DNA of 64,000 nucleotides. Origin: Streptomyces venezuelae. GTDB taxonomy: Bacteria > Actinomycetota > Actinomycetes > Streptomycetales > Streptomycetaceae. Where the stretch lies: contig NZ_CP029190.1 in the NCBI RefSeq assembly GCF_008642295.1, positions 2,824,001-2,888,000 of the forward strand. Direction: 5' to 3'. Position numbers and translations under genes: made by a program. Below are positions 8,494 through 17,263 of the stretch, in pieces (the first letter of the stretch is position 1; each line of letters opens with the position of its first letter). Below the pieces are notes generated by a model. That model ran no database searches. It was not told the DNA's origin and saw nothing but the letters and a program-made list of their open reading frames with translations.

Positions 8494-9930
8494 TCAGACA
8501 GACGTGCCCGACGCCACAGTCGAGGTGACGGCGGGGGTTGCGGCCTTGCGGACCGCGCCCGCCACTGCACCGGCGACCTTGTCGTTGAACACCGAAGGAA
8601 TGATGTAGTTCGCGTTGAGCTCGTCCTCGCCGACCACATCGGCCAGCGCGCTGGCCGCGGCCAGCATCATGTCCGTGTTCACGGTGCGGGACTGAGCGTC
8701 CAGCAGGCCGCGGAAGACGCCCGGGAAGACCAGCACGTTGTTGATCTGGTTCGGGAAGTCGGAGCGGCCGGTGGCCACGACGGCGGCCGTCTGACGGGCG
8801 ATCGCCGGGTCCACCTCGGGGTCCGGGTTCGCGAGCGCGAACACGATGGCGCCCTCGGCCATGGCCGCCACGTCCTCGCCGGCGAGCACGTTCGGAGCGG
8901 AGACGCCGATGAAGACGTCGGCGCCGACCACGGCCTCCTTCAGGGTGCCCGTGTAGCCCTCGGGGTTGGTGTTGTCGGCGATCCACCGCAGCGGGGAGTC
9001 CCCTGCGGCGTCCACCAGGTCGGGACGGCCGGCGTGCACCACGCCGTGCACATCGGCGACCACGGCGTTCTTCACACCGGCCGAGAGCAGCAGCTTCAGG
9101 ATGGCGGTACCGGCCGCGCCGGCGCCGGACATGACCACCTTCACGTCGCCGATCGCCTTGCCCACCACGCGCAGGGCGTTGGTGAGGGCGGCGAGCACGA
9201 CGATCGCGGTGCCGTGCTGGTCGTCGTGGAAGACGGGGATGTCCAGGGCCTCGCGCAGGCGTGCCTCGATCTCGAAGCAGCGCGGTGCGGAGATGTCCTC
9301 GAGGTTGATGCCGGCGAAGCCGGGGGCGATCGCCTTGACGATTGCGACGATCTCGTCGGAGTCCTGGGTGTCCAGGCAGATCGGCCAGGCGTCGATGCCG
9401 GCGAACCGCTTGAACAGGGCGGCCTTGCCCTCCATGACCGGCAGTGCGGCCTTCGGGCCGATGTTGCCGAGACCGAGCACGGCGGAGCCGTCGGTCACGA
9501 CTGCGACGGAGTTGCGCTTGATGGTGAGGCGGCGGGCGTCCTCGGGGTTCTCGGCGATCGCCATGCACACCCGGGCCACACCCGGGGTGTAGATCATCGA
9601 GAGGTCGTCACGGTTGCGGATGGGGTGCTTGGCCGCCATCTCGATCTTGCCGCCGAGGTGCATCAGGAAGGTGCGGTCGGACACCTTGCCGAGTGCGACG
9701 CCCTCGATCCCGCGCAGCTTCTCGACGATCTCGTCGGCGTGCGCGGTGGAGGTGGCGGCGATGGTGACGTCGATCCGGAGCTTTTCGTGGCCGGAGGCGG
9801 TCACGTCCAGGCCGGTGACCGACCCGCCGGAGGATTCCACTGCGGTGGTGAGCTGGGAGACCGCGGTTCCGCTCGCGGGCACCTCCAGGCGGACCGTCAT
9901 CGAGTACGAGACGCTGGGCGCCGTTGCCAT
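8494..9930 (-). CDS. NAD(P)-dependent malic enzyme with N-terminal ACT-like domain
   Basis: A 478-residue malic enzyme that decarboxylates malate to pyruvate, linking the TCA cycle to pyruvate and reducing power. Residues 1-80 (SVSYSMTVRLEVPASGTAV onward) resemble an ACT regulatory domain. The catalytic part follows: YTPGVARVC, VVTDGSAVLGLGNIGPKAALPVMEGKAALF split over the active site, PVFHDDQHGTA for the metal site, SGAGAAGTAI for the nucleotide fold and ALANPDPEVDP. The ATG at 9930 has GAGGA eight bases upstream. Cofactor preference is not certain from the sequence. It is monocistronic, between a HU gene and HelD. Confidence 0.94.
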   Translation of the reverse strand: MATAPSVSYSMTVRLEVPASGTAVSQLTTAVESSGGSVTGLDVTASGHEKLRIDVTIAATSTAHADEIVEKLRGIEGVALGKVSDRTFLMHLGGKIEMAAKHPIRNRDDLSMIYTPGVARVCMAIAENPEDARRLTIKRNSVAVVTDGSAVLGLGNIGPKAALPVMEGKAALFKRFAGIDAWPICLDTQDSDEIVAIVKAIAPGFAGINLEDISAPRCFEIEARLREALDIPVFHDDQHGTAIVVLAALTNALRVVGKAIGDVKVVMSGAGAAGTAILKLLLSAGVKNAVVADVHGVVHAGRPDLVDAAGDSPLRWIADNTNPEGYTGTLKEAVVGADVFIGVSAPNVLAGEDVAAMAEGAIVFALANPDPEVDPAIARQTAAVVATGRSDFPNQINNVLVFPGVFRGLLDAQSRTVNTDMMLAAASALADVVGEDELNANYIIPSVFNDKVAGAVAGAVRKAATPAVTSTVASGTSV

Positions 9931-10374
9931 GACCGGATTCCTCTGCTTTCCCTGTGTTCCTGTACGCGGGTCCTGCGCACGGCCGGCGTGGCAGGACCTG
10001 TTGTCCGATCGTCCCACCTACCGGCTGGTACAAGGTAACCAGCTACAAATTTCGGAAAGACTCTTCCACCATACGAGATAGTGGGGGGTGGTGGAAGGGT
10101 GGTCCGCTACGAAAAACAGGTCCGCGCCCCCCATGCTGGAGGGCGCGGACCTGTATGAACGGCTAAGACACCGACCCGCCATGCTCGCCTCGCGGCAAGT
10201 GGTCGCTCTAGGCGACGAAGGTTGGGCCCGGGGGCTTGGATCGAGCCGGTGTCGTACCCCAGGCTAACAAAGGATCGCCGGATGCGATCCCCCTCAGCCG
10301 AGTTGACCCCGCCTCACCACGCTCCTGGCCGCGAGCCATCCGGCCGTACGGAGCGCAGCCACGGCGGCCGGCCG
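9931..10374. other. Intergenic region between helD and malic enzyme, with an inverted repeat and a terminator
   Basis: These 444 bp have no convincing gene. At 10024-10043 the inverted repeat GCTGGT-N8-ACCAGC lies about 95-115 bp upstream of the malic enzyme ATG, next to an AT-richer patch (CTACAAATTTCGGAAAG) that could hold its promoter. The 10-mer CTGGTACAAG inside it recurs in inverted form in the yefM operator at 20074-20084. A perfect 14-bp hairpin follows at 10116-10154. Confidence 0.5.
10116..10154 (-). terminator. Terminator downstream of helD
   Basis: Perfect 14-bp arms ACAGGTCCGCGCCC and GGGCGCGGACCTGT around an 11-base loop. It lies 220 bp past the helD stop in the direction of transcription and before the malic enzyme promoter region. 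It is flanked by GAAAA on the plus strand, which reads as a short T-run on the minus strand. Confidence 0.75.
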
Positions 10375-12690
10375 TCAGTCGGCCAGCAGCTCGGGGACCC
10401 CGGCGGCGTCCGGGGCGTCGGACGCGGCGGAGACCACGGTCAGCTGCTGGGTGGCCCGGGTCAGGGCCACGTACAGCACGCGCAGGCCGGCCGGGGACTC
10501 CGCGGCGATCTCCGCCGGGGAGACCACCACCGTGGCGTCGTACTCCAGGCCCTTCGCCTCCAGACTGCCCAGGGCCACCGCGCGTCCGCCGAGGTCGGCC
10601 AGCCAGTCGGCCGCCTCCGCCCGCCGGTTCATCGCCACGACCACTCCGACGGTGCCGTCCACCTGGGACAGCAGCCGGCGCGTCTCCTCGCGGACGGTGT
10701 CCCGCAGCCCCGCGCCCTCGCCGACGGCGGTGAACCGGGGCCGCAGGCCCGTGGACCGGACCGCCGACGGGGGCTCCATGTCCGGCATCGCCCGGCGGAG
10801 CACCTTCGCCGCCAGCTCGGCGATCTCGGCCGGGTTGCGGTAGTTGACGGTCAGCGTGAAGCGGCGGCGCGGCCGGCTGCCGAGGGCCTCGTCACGGGCC
10901 GCAGCGGCCTCCTCCGGGTCCGTCCAGGAGGACTGGGCCGGGTCGCCGACCACCGTCCAGGTGCCGTGCCGGCCGCGCCGGCCCACCATCCGCCACTGCA
11001 TGGGCGTCAGGTCCTGGGCCTCGTCGACGATCACGTGCGCATAGTCCACCCGCTCCGCGGCCAGCCGTTCGGCCCGCTCCCGCTGGGTCTCCTCGCGCTG
11101 CGGCATCAGCTCCTCCAGCCCGGTGAGCTGGTCCAGCGGATCGTATTCGCGCTTGCGCTTGGGCCGGGCCGGGGCGCCCAGCAGCATCTGGAGCTCGTCC
11201 AGCAGGGCGACATCGTGCACCGAGAGGGCCTCGCGGCGCAGCGAGCGGGCCAGCTGCCGGGTCTCGCGCGGGTTCAGCACCCGGCGGGCCCAGCGGCCCA
11301 GCCGCCGCTCGTCGGCCATCGCGGTGAGCACCCCGCGCGGGGTGAGCTCGGGCCACCAGGCGTTCAGGAACTCGATGAACACGTCCTCCGTCGAGATGTC
11401 CTCGTCGAAGGCGGAGCGCAGCTCGGCGGCCAGCTCCGGGTCACTGTGCCGGTTCGCCCCGCCGGACTTCGCCCACAGCGCGTCCAGCAGCAGCCGGCGG
11501 GCCCGCGGCCGGAGCAGGTTGACGGGGGCGGTCCCGCCCAGCACGGTCTGCCGGATCCGGTCCAGCTCGGCCGCCTCCAGCTCCTGCCTCCGCCCGAAGG
11601 CCACCACCCGCAGCCGCTCGGGGGCCGGCCCGGCCGGACCGCCCAGTTCCAGGGCGCCGCGTACGGCCTTGCGCAGCACCTTCAGCATCCGCGAGGAGCC
11701 CTTGACCCGGGCGACGGCCGGCTCGTCGTACGCGGTGGCCTCCGCCCCGTCCACCAGGGAGCCCAGCGCCCGGATGGCCACCTGGCCCTCCTCGCCCAGC
11801 GAGGGCAGCACGCCTTCGGTGTAGGCCACCAGCAGCGGGGTCGGCGAGACGATCAGGATGCCGCCGGCATAGCGCCGCCGGTCCTGGTAGAGCAGGTAGG
11901 CGGCCCGGTGCAGGGCGACGGCCGTCTTGCCGGTGCCCGGTCCGCCGGACACCTCGGCGACGGAGGCGGCGGGGGCCCGGATGACCAGGTCCTGCTCGGC
12001 CTGGATGGAGGAGACGATATCCCGCATGGTGTGGGTGCGGGCCCGGCCGAGGGCGGCCATCAGTGCGCCGTCGCCGATCGCGGGCAGCTCGGCCCCGTCG
12101 AGGAAGGCCGTGACCTCCGGCCTCATCAGGTCGTCCTCCACGCCCAGCACCCGGCGGCCCTTGGACCGGATGACGCGGCGCCGCACCACCCGGCCCGGTT
12201 CCTTGGGGGTGGAGCGGTAGAACGGCGCGGCGGCCGGCGCCCGCCAGTCGATGACCAGCGGTGAGTAGTCGGCGTCGAGGACACCGATCCGCCCGATGTG
12301 GAGGGTTTCGGCGATATCGGCGGTCAGGTCGGCCCGGATCGCGTCGTCGGCGGGCTCGATGGAGGTGTAGGCGCCGTCGGGACCCCGCTCCCCGTCCTTG
12401 CCGAGCACGAGGTCGATCCGCCCGAAGAGGAAGTCCTCGAACTCGTTGTTCAGCCGGTTCAGGTGGATACCGGCCCGGAACACCTGGGCGTCGCGCTCGG
12501 CGAGCGCGCCGGGGGTGCCGACCTGGCCGCGCTGGGCCGCGTCGTTCATCAGGAACTCGGCCTCGTGGATCTTCTCCTCGAGGCGGCGGTACACCTGGTC
12601 CAGATGGCTCTGTTCGACCGCGATCTCCCGATCGCGGACCGAATCCGCCGTGCTGTCGACAGCGTCTACAGCGGCATCCTGCGCGGCCAC
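10375..12690 (-). CDS. helD: HelD-type RNA polymerase-associated helicase (UvrD/Rep superfamily)
   Basis: A 771-residue superfamily 1 helicase-like ATPase. The N-terminal arm (residues 1-100) is charged and helical. It is followed by the HelD hallmark IDWRAPAAAPFYRST, Walker A GGPGTGKTAVALH at about residue 249, Walker B VIVDEAQDLTPMQW, and motif VI LYVALTRATQQLTVV near the end. HelD proteins bind RNA polymerase and free stalled or inactive complexes, affecting rifampicin response in actinobacteria. I chose GTG at 12690, with AAGGGGG five bases upstream; the adjacent TTG (12693) is too close to it. The open frame extends upstream to 13392 but runs antisense-like through the CGNR gene and is not coding. 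Confidence 0.92.
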   Translation of the reverse strand: MAAQDAAVDAVDSTADSVRDREIAVEQSHLDQVYRRLEEKIHEAEFLMNDAAQRGQVGTPGALAERDAQVFRAGIHLNRLNNEFEDFLFGRIDLVLGKDGERGPDGAYTSIEPADDAIRADLTADIAETLHIGRIGVLDADYSPLVIDWRAPAAAPFYRSTPKEPGRVVRRRVIRSKGRRVLGVEDDLMRPEVTAFLDGAELPAIGDGALMAALGRARTHTMRDIVSSIQAEQDLVIRAPAASVAEVSGGPGTGKTAVALHRAAYLLYQDRRRYAGGILIVSPTPLLVAYTEGVLPSLGEEGQVAIRALGSLVDGAEATAYDEPAVARVKGSSRMLKVLRKAVRGALELGGPAGPAPERLRVVAFGRRQELEAAELDRIRQTVLGGTAPVNLLRPRARRLLLDALWAKSGGANRHSDPELAAELRSAFDEDISTEDVFIEFLNAWWPELTPRGVLTAMADERRLGRWARRVLNPRETRQLARSLRREALSVHDVALLDELQMLLGAPARPKRKREYDPLDQLTGLEELMPQREETQRERAERLAAERVDYAHVIVDEAQDLTPMQWRMVGRRGRHGTWTVVGDPAQSSWTDPEEAAAARDEALGSRPRRRFTLTVNYRNPAEIAELAAKVLRRAMPDMEPPSAVRSTGLRPRFTAVGEGAGLRDTVREETRRLLSQVDGTVGVVVAMNRRAEAADWLADLGGRAVALGSLEAKGLEYDATVVVSPAEIAAESPAGLRVLYVALTRATQQLTVVSAASDAPDAAGVPELLAD

Positions 12691-12782
12691 CAAGGCCCCC
12701 TTCTGACGTGCATGGGCGACCGTCAACCGTACGCGAACGGGACGGGTGTCCGCACGCCCGTCCCGCGAGATCCATCCGGGGC

Positions 12783-13352
12783 TTATCCGGGGCGGGCGGC
12801 CAGCGCGCGCCGGCGGTGCCGGGCGACCCGTTCGCGGTTGCCGCACAGCTCGCTGGAGCACCAGCGGCGCCGGTGCCCGCGCGAGGTGTCCAGGTAGACC
12901 CGCCGGCAGCCGTCGCCCTCGCAGGCCCGGAGCAGGGCCCGGTCGCCCGGGTCGGTGAGCAGTTCCACGGCGTCCCGGGCGATCGCGGCGAGCAGGGCCG
13001 CGCAGTCGACCCGGCCGCGGAGTTCCCGGACGAGGTGGCCGGCCTCGTCCCGTACGGCGCACAGCCCGGGAGGGGGTCCGGCGGCCAGCGCGTTGACCCG
13101 GCCGAGGGCGGCGTCCTCGGGCGCGGTGCCGGCCAGTTCGGCCCGTACCAGGGTGCGGAGATCGGCGCGGAGGTCCCGGAACGGCGGCAGCCAGCCGGCG
13201 TCCGCGCGGGCCAGCGGGGTGCCGTCCGGCACCAGGCCGGCGCCGGTGAGCCACAGCCGGAGTTCCGCGTCGTCCCGGATTCCCTCGGGGGGCCCGAGGG
13301 TGGCCACCAGGTCCAGGCAGACCCGCCCGGAGTCGAACCACATGCCGGTCAC
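12783..13352 (-). CDS. CGNR zinc-finger (ABATE domain) protein, likely regulator
   Basis: A 189-residue member of the actinobacterial CGNR family. The N-terminal ABATE domain starts FDSGRVCLDLVATLG. The C-terminal zinc finger reads CEGDGCRRVYLDTSRGHRRR and then WCSSELCGNRERVARHRRR, with the diagnostic CGNR and basic helix. The family is thought to bind DNA and act in transcription, but targets are unknown. The start could be GTG at 13352 (GAGG nine bases upstream) or ATG at 13343. It lies 92 bp upstream of helD on the same strand. Confidence 0.87.
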   Translation of the reverse strand: MTGMWFDSGRVCLDLVATLGPPEGIRDDAELRLWLTGAGLVPDGTPLARADAGWLPPFRDLRADLRTLVRAELAGTAPEDAALGRVNALAAGPPPGLCAVRDEAGHLVRELRGRVDCAALLAAIARDAVELLTDPGDRALLRACEGDGCRRVYLDTSRGHRRRWCSSELCGNRERVARHRRRALAARPG

Positions 13353-13470
13353 CGGTCACCGCCTCGGTTCGCAACGCCGTTGGCAACGTCACCAGAGTGC
13401 CCCCGGGCGGGTCCGGGCGGAACCCCCTGCGCGGGTGGCACCCGGCCCGGGCCGTGGCCGGGCACCGGGG

Positions 13471-14631
13471 TCAGGTCGTGCCGTAGCCGCTGTCGGCCGG
13501 GGCGTCCAGCGACAGCCGGTAGCCGCGCTTGACCACCGTCTGGATCAGCTTGGGCGCCCCCAGCGCCCCGCGCAGCCGGGCCATCGCCGTCTCCACCGCG
13601 TGCTCGTCCCGGCCCGCTCCCGGCAGCGCCCGCAGCAGGTCCGCCCGGGACACCACCCAGCCCGGCCGCCGGGCCAGGGCCCGCAGCAGGGCCATGCCGG
13701 CCGGCGGCACCGGGCGGAGTGCGTCGTCGACGAGGACGGCGTGGCCGCGGATCTCCATCCGGCGGCCGGCCACCGACAGCACCCTGGCCCGGGCCGGGAG
13801 TTCCTGGCACAGCAGCTGGACCAGCGGGCCGAGCCGGAACCGTTCCGGGGCCGCCGTGTCCACCCCGCGGGCCTGCAGGGGCAGGGCCGTCACCGGGCCG
13901 ACGCAGGCCGCCAGCACCCCGCCCCGCAGCGCGGCCAGCACCTGCTCCTCCATCCCGCGCTGCTCCGCCCGGGACAGCAGGGAGGCCGCCGCCGGTGCGG
14001 AGGTGAAGCTGACCGCGTCGACGGTTCCGGCGGCCATCGCGTCGAGCAGCCGGTCCAGCGGCGCCAGGTCCTCCGGCGGCATCCACCGGTACACGGGTAC
14101 GACGACCACCTCGGCCCCGCCCGCCCGCAGCGCTTCCACGAAGCCCGGCAGCGGCTCCCCGTGCAGCTGGAGGGCGATCCGCCGGCCGGCCACCCCCACG
14201 GTCAGCATCCGGTCCAGGACCTCTGCGAGGGACTCGGATTCCGGGGACCATTCCTCGACCAGTCCGGCCGCCCGGATCGCGCCCTTCACCTTCGGGCCCC
14301 GGGCGAGCAGTTGGGTGCCGCGCAGCCGGGCCAGCAGTTCCTCGCCGATCCCCCAGCCGTCGGCGGCCTCGATCCAGCCGCGGAACCCGATGGCGGTGGT
14401 GGCCACGACCATGTCCGGTGCGCAGCCGATGAGTTCCTTGGTGGCGGCGAGCAGCTCGCTGTCGTCGGCGAGCGGCACGATCCGCAGGGCGGGCGCGTGC
14501 AGGACCGCCGCGCCGCGCCGCCGCAGCAGGGCGATGAGCTCGTCGGCGCGCCGGGCGGCGGTGACCCCGACGGTGAAGCCTGCGAGCGGTCCGGTGCGGG
14601 TGGTGTCGTCGATCGCGGTCGTCATGACCAT
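13471..14631 (-). CDS. nnaR: NnaR-type nitrogen assimilation regulator (HemD-like domain plus winged helix)
   Basis: A 386-residue protein. Its N-terminal two thirds resemble uroporphyrinogen-III synthase (AGFTVGVTAARRADELIALL, VVATTAIGFRGW, VDAVSFTSAPAAASLL). Its last 100 residues form an OmpR/PhoB-type winged helix (RRPGWVVSRADLLRALPG, ETAMARLRGALG, LIQTVVKRGYRL). This fusion is the architecture of Streptomyces NnaR, a partner of GlnR in nitrite and nitrate gene expression, and of Mycobacterium Rv0260c. It is unlikely to be the main HemD enzyme. The ATG at 14631 has GAGG nine bases upstream; a second ATG follows two codons later. It lies downstream of narK, separated by a terminator-like hairpin. 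Confidence 0.88.
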   Translation of the reverse strand: MVMTTAIDDTTRTGPLAGFTVGVTAARRADELIALLRRRGAAVLHAPALRIVPLADDSELLAATKELIGCAPDMVVATTAIGFRGWIEAADGWGIGEELLARLRGTQLLARGPKVKGAIRAAGLVEEWSPESESLAEVLDRMLTVGVAGRRIALQLHGEPLPGFVEALRAGGAEVVVVPVYRWMPPEDLAPLDRLLDAMAAGTVDAVSFTSAPAAASLLSRAEQRGMEEQVLAALRGGVLAACVGPVTALPLQARGVDTAAPERFRLGPLVQLLCQELPARARVLSVAGRRMEIRGHAVLVDDALRPVPPAGMALLRALARRPGWVVSRADLLRALPGAGRDEHAVETAMARLRGALGAPKLIQTVVKRGYRLSLDAPADSGYGTT

Positions 14632-14673
14632 CGTGACCTGCCTCGTGGCGCAAAGGGGGGCGGTACGGCGGGA

Positions 14674-14709
14674 AACCGAGCCTGCCAACTCGGCATGTCA
14701 GGCTCGGTT
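14674..14709 (-). terminator. Hairpin between narK and nnaR
   Basis: Perfect 11-bp arms AACCGAGCCTG and CAGGCTCGGTT with a 14-base loop that can add a GCC/GGC step. It lies 20 bp downstream of the narK stop and 43 bp before the nnaR ATG, so it may end or attenuate the narK transcript before nnaR. Confidence 0.7.
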
Positions 14710-14728
14710 CACGCGTATTTCACCGCGG

Positions 14729-16099
14729 TTACACGGTGGTGAGCTGCGGTTTCCGCTCGGCACCGGGGGAGGCCGCCACCGTGGCGGGGGCGGACCGGCG
14801 AAGGTATACCGCCCAGGTGACCGCGCAGCACACCGCGTAGAAGCCGAGGAAGGTGACGAAGGCGGCGGTGCCGGAGCCGGAGCTGAGGAAGGCCTCCCGG
14901 AAGACCAGGTTGATGCCGAGTCCGCCGAGCGCGCCGACCGCGCCGATCAGCCCCATGGAGGCGCCGGACAGCCGCCGCCCGTAGGCGGCTGCGGCCTCGC
15001 CGGTCATGCCCCGGGCGAGGGCCTTGGCCTGGAAGATGCCGGGGATCATCTTGTACGTGGAGCCGTTGCCGAGCCCGCTGAGCACGAACAGGGAGACGAA
15101 TCCGGCGAGGAACACCGGCAGGGATTCCCGTACCGAGGCGAAGATGACCACTCCGGTGGCGGCGGCCATCGCGACGAAGGTGCCCAGGGTGATGCGGGCC
15201 CCGCCGTGGCGGTCGGCCAGCCAGCCGCCCACGGGCCGGATCAGCGAGCCGAGCAGCGGACCGATGAAGGTGAGCGAGGCGGCCTGCAGCGGGGTCCGGC
15301 CGAACTGGGTCTGGAGCACCAGTCCGAAGGCGAAGCTGTAGCCGATGAAGGACCCGAAGGTGCCGATGTACAGGAAGGCCATGATCCAGGTGTGCGCGTC
15401 GCGCAGCGATTCGCGCACCGCTCCGGTGTCGTTCCGTACCGGTGCCAGGTTGTCCATCCGCAGCCAGGCCAGGGTGGCCGCGATCACCACGAGCGGGATG
15501 TAGGCGCCGAGCAGGATGCGGGGGTGGCCGGCGCCGGCGGTGCCGATGACCAGCAGGCCGGCCAGCTGGACGACCGGGACGCCGATGTTGCCGCCGCCCG
15601 CGTTGAGGCCGAGCGCCCAGCCCTTCTTGCGGAGCGGGAAGAACGCGTTGATGTTGGTCATGGAGGAGGCGAAGTTGCCGCCGCCGACCCCGGTGAGCGC
15701 GGCGACGACCAGGAAGGTGGAGTACGAGGTCCCGGGCTCCATCACCACGATCGCGGCCACCGTGGGCGCGAGCAGCAGCAGGGCGCTGACCACGGTCCAG
15801 TTGCGTCCGCCGAACCGGGCCACGGCGAAGGTGTACGGCACCCGGACGAAGGCCCCCACGAAGGTAGCGGTGGCGATCAGGAAGAACTTCCCGGCCGGGT
15901 CGATGCCGTACTGCGGGCCCATGAAGAGGACCATGACCGACCAGAGGGACCAGATCGAGAACCCGATGTGCTCGGACAGCACCGAGTACACGAGGTTCCG
16001 GCGGGCGATGCGCTCCCCCGACTCCTTCCAGAACGTCTCGTCCTCGGGGTCCCACCGCTCGATCCAGCGGCCTCCGGTCCGGGGTGCGGTTCCGGTCAT
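14729..16099 (-). CDS. narK: NarK/NasA-type nitrate/nitrite transporter (MFS)
   Basis: A 456-residue, 12-helix major facilitator of the nitrate/nitrite porter family. Diagnostic features are the RVPYTFAVARFGGRNW loop after helix 2, the glycine-rich nitrate signature GVGGGNFASSMTNINAFFP, FFPLRKKGWALGLNAGGGNIG, and the second signature GLGNGSTYKMIPGIFQ. The N-terminal RWIERWDPEDETFW segment is typical of NarK in actinobacteria. It should import nitrate and/or export nitrite. The ATG at 16099 has GGAGG five bases upstream. It is followed by nnaR on the same strand. Confidence 0.95.
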   Translation of the reverse strand: MTGTAPRTGGRWIERWDPEDETFWKESGERIARRNLVYSVLSEHIGFSIWSLWSVMVLFMGPQYGIDPAGKFFLIATATFVGAFVRVPYTFAVARFGGRNWTVVSALLLLAPTVAAIVVMEPGTSYSTFLVVAALTGVGGGNFASSMTNINAFFPLRKKGWALGLNAGGGNIGVPVVQLAGLLVIGTAGAGHPRILLGAYIPLVVIAATLAWLRMDNLAPVRNDTGAVRESLRDAHTWIMAFLYIGTFGSFIGYSFAFGLVLQTQFGRTPLQAASLTFIGPLLGSLIRPVGGWLADRHGGARITLGTFVAMAAATGVVIFASVRESLPVFLAGFVSLFVLSGLGNGSTYKMIPGIFQAKALARGMTGEAAAAYGRRLSGASMGLIGAVGALGGLGINLVFREAFLSSGSGTAAFVTFLGFYAVCCAVTWAVYLRRSAPATVAASPGAERKPQLTTV

Positions 16100-16194
16100 C
16101 ACGCCTCCACAGCTGTCGCGTCCGTGAGAGCGACCGTAGGGATGGCGCGTTTCACTCCCGGTCCCCGGCCGATGACCGCCGGGAAACCTTGCTC

Positions 16195-17166
16195 TCACCC
16201 ACCGCTGTCGGAGGATGTGAGCGGTTCCGGCCGCCAGCCGTCCTCCGGTTCGCCGAGCCAGTCGTGTACGTCGGCCAGTCCGGCGGCGGCTGCGCGCAGC
16301 GCGTCGAGCCCGGGGTGGCCGAATCCCTTCCGCCAGACCAGGGACAGCGGGGACAGCGGTACGGGGTCCACCAGCGGTCGTTTGACGCTCCCCGGCATGT
16401 CCGGGAAGTCCACGGTCACCAGGACCGGGTTGCGGGTCTTGGCCATCACCCGGCTGAACTCCGCCTTGCCGACGGCCACCGGCGCGGGCGGTGCGAGCGC
16501 GATGCCCCGGCCGTCGAACAGGCGGTGGGCGAGGTCGGTCCATTCCGCGGTCCGCGGGTTCCCGGCGCCCGCGTACACCGTCTCCCCGGCGAGCGCGGTG
16601 ACCGGCACGGCCGGCAGCGGGGCGAGTGGGTGGTCCTCGGGCAGCAGCACGGCGAGCGGCTCGTACCGGACGGCCTGCCAGGCGAGCCGGGCCCGGACGG
16701 CGGGCTCCAGTCCGCCGACCCGGCCGAACGAGGCGTCCAGCCGGCCCGCGAGGATCTCGGCGGCGGCATGGGTCAGCCCGCTCTCGAACCGGGCCATCAG
16801 CTCGCAGCCCGGGGCGAGTTCCCGGGCCCGTTCCAGCACGGTCCGGGCGGTACCGGAGCCGGCGGTGTTGAGGTCGACCAGCAGGGGCCGGCCGGGGTCC
16901 GGGCCGAAGGCGGCGGCCAGCTCCTCGTGCGCCTGCAGGACGCGGCGGGCGTGCGGCAGCAGCCGCTGTCCGTCGGCGGTGAGTTCCACCTGGCGGGTGG
17001 TACGGACGAACAGCTCGGCGCCCAGCTCCCGTTCCAGTCGGCGAACGTCCCGGCTGAGGGCCTGCTGGGCGACGTACAGCCGGGCGGCGGCGCGGGTGAA
17101 GTGCAGCTCTTCCGCCACGGCCAGGAAGCCGCGGAGCAGGCGCGGTTCGAGATCGCGGTTGGTCAC
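16195..17166 (-). CDS. LysR-family transcriptional regulator
   Basis: A 323-residue LysR regulator. The N-terminal winged helix reads LLRGFLAVAEELHFTRAAARLYVAQQALSRD in segments, followed by the effector-binding domain from about residue 92. The start is GTG at 17166. It is divergent from an MFS exporter gene across 97 bp, the usual arrangement for a LysR protein controlling its neighbour and itself. The intergenic DNA near 17170-17190 is locally AT-rich (TTAACAACG and TTGACAAC), but I cannot assign a specific T-N11-A box. The effector is unknown. Confidence 0.93.
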   Translation of the reverse strand: MTNRDLEPRLLRGFLAVAEELHFTRAAARLYVAQQALSRDVRRLERELGAELFVRTTRQVELTADGQRLLPHARRVLQAHEELAAAFGPDPGRPLLVDLNTAGSGTARTVLERARELAPGCELMARFESGLTHAAAEILAGRLDASFGRVGGLEPAVRARLAWQAVRYEPLAVLLPEDHPLAPLPAVPVTALAGETVYAGAGNPRTAEWTDLAHRLFDGRGIALAPPAPVAVGKAEFSRVMAKTRNPVLVTVDFPDMPGSVKRPLVDPVPLSPLSLVWRKGFGHPGLDALRAAAAGLADVHDWLGEPEDGWRPEPLTSSDSGG

Positions 17167-17263
17167 CGCAGGAGATTAACAACGCCGATTGACAACCCGC
17201 TCGCGTGAATGGGAGTCGAACAGGTGTTGGACCCCCGTCCGGGATCGCCGCGAGGCTACTCCC

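Noticed and set aside
13471..14631. Housekeeping uroporphyrinogen-III synthase HemD
   Set aside because: The C-terminal winged helix and the position beside narK show a regulator of the NnaR type; no other haem genes are adjacent.
16100..16194. GlnR box upstream of narK
   Set aside because: A GAAAC half-site is present, but the partner half-site and six-base spacing do not match; control by GlnR or NnaR is possible but not visible.
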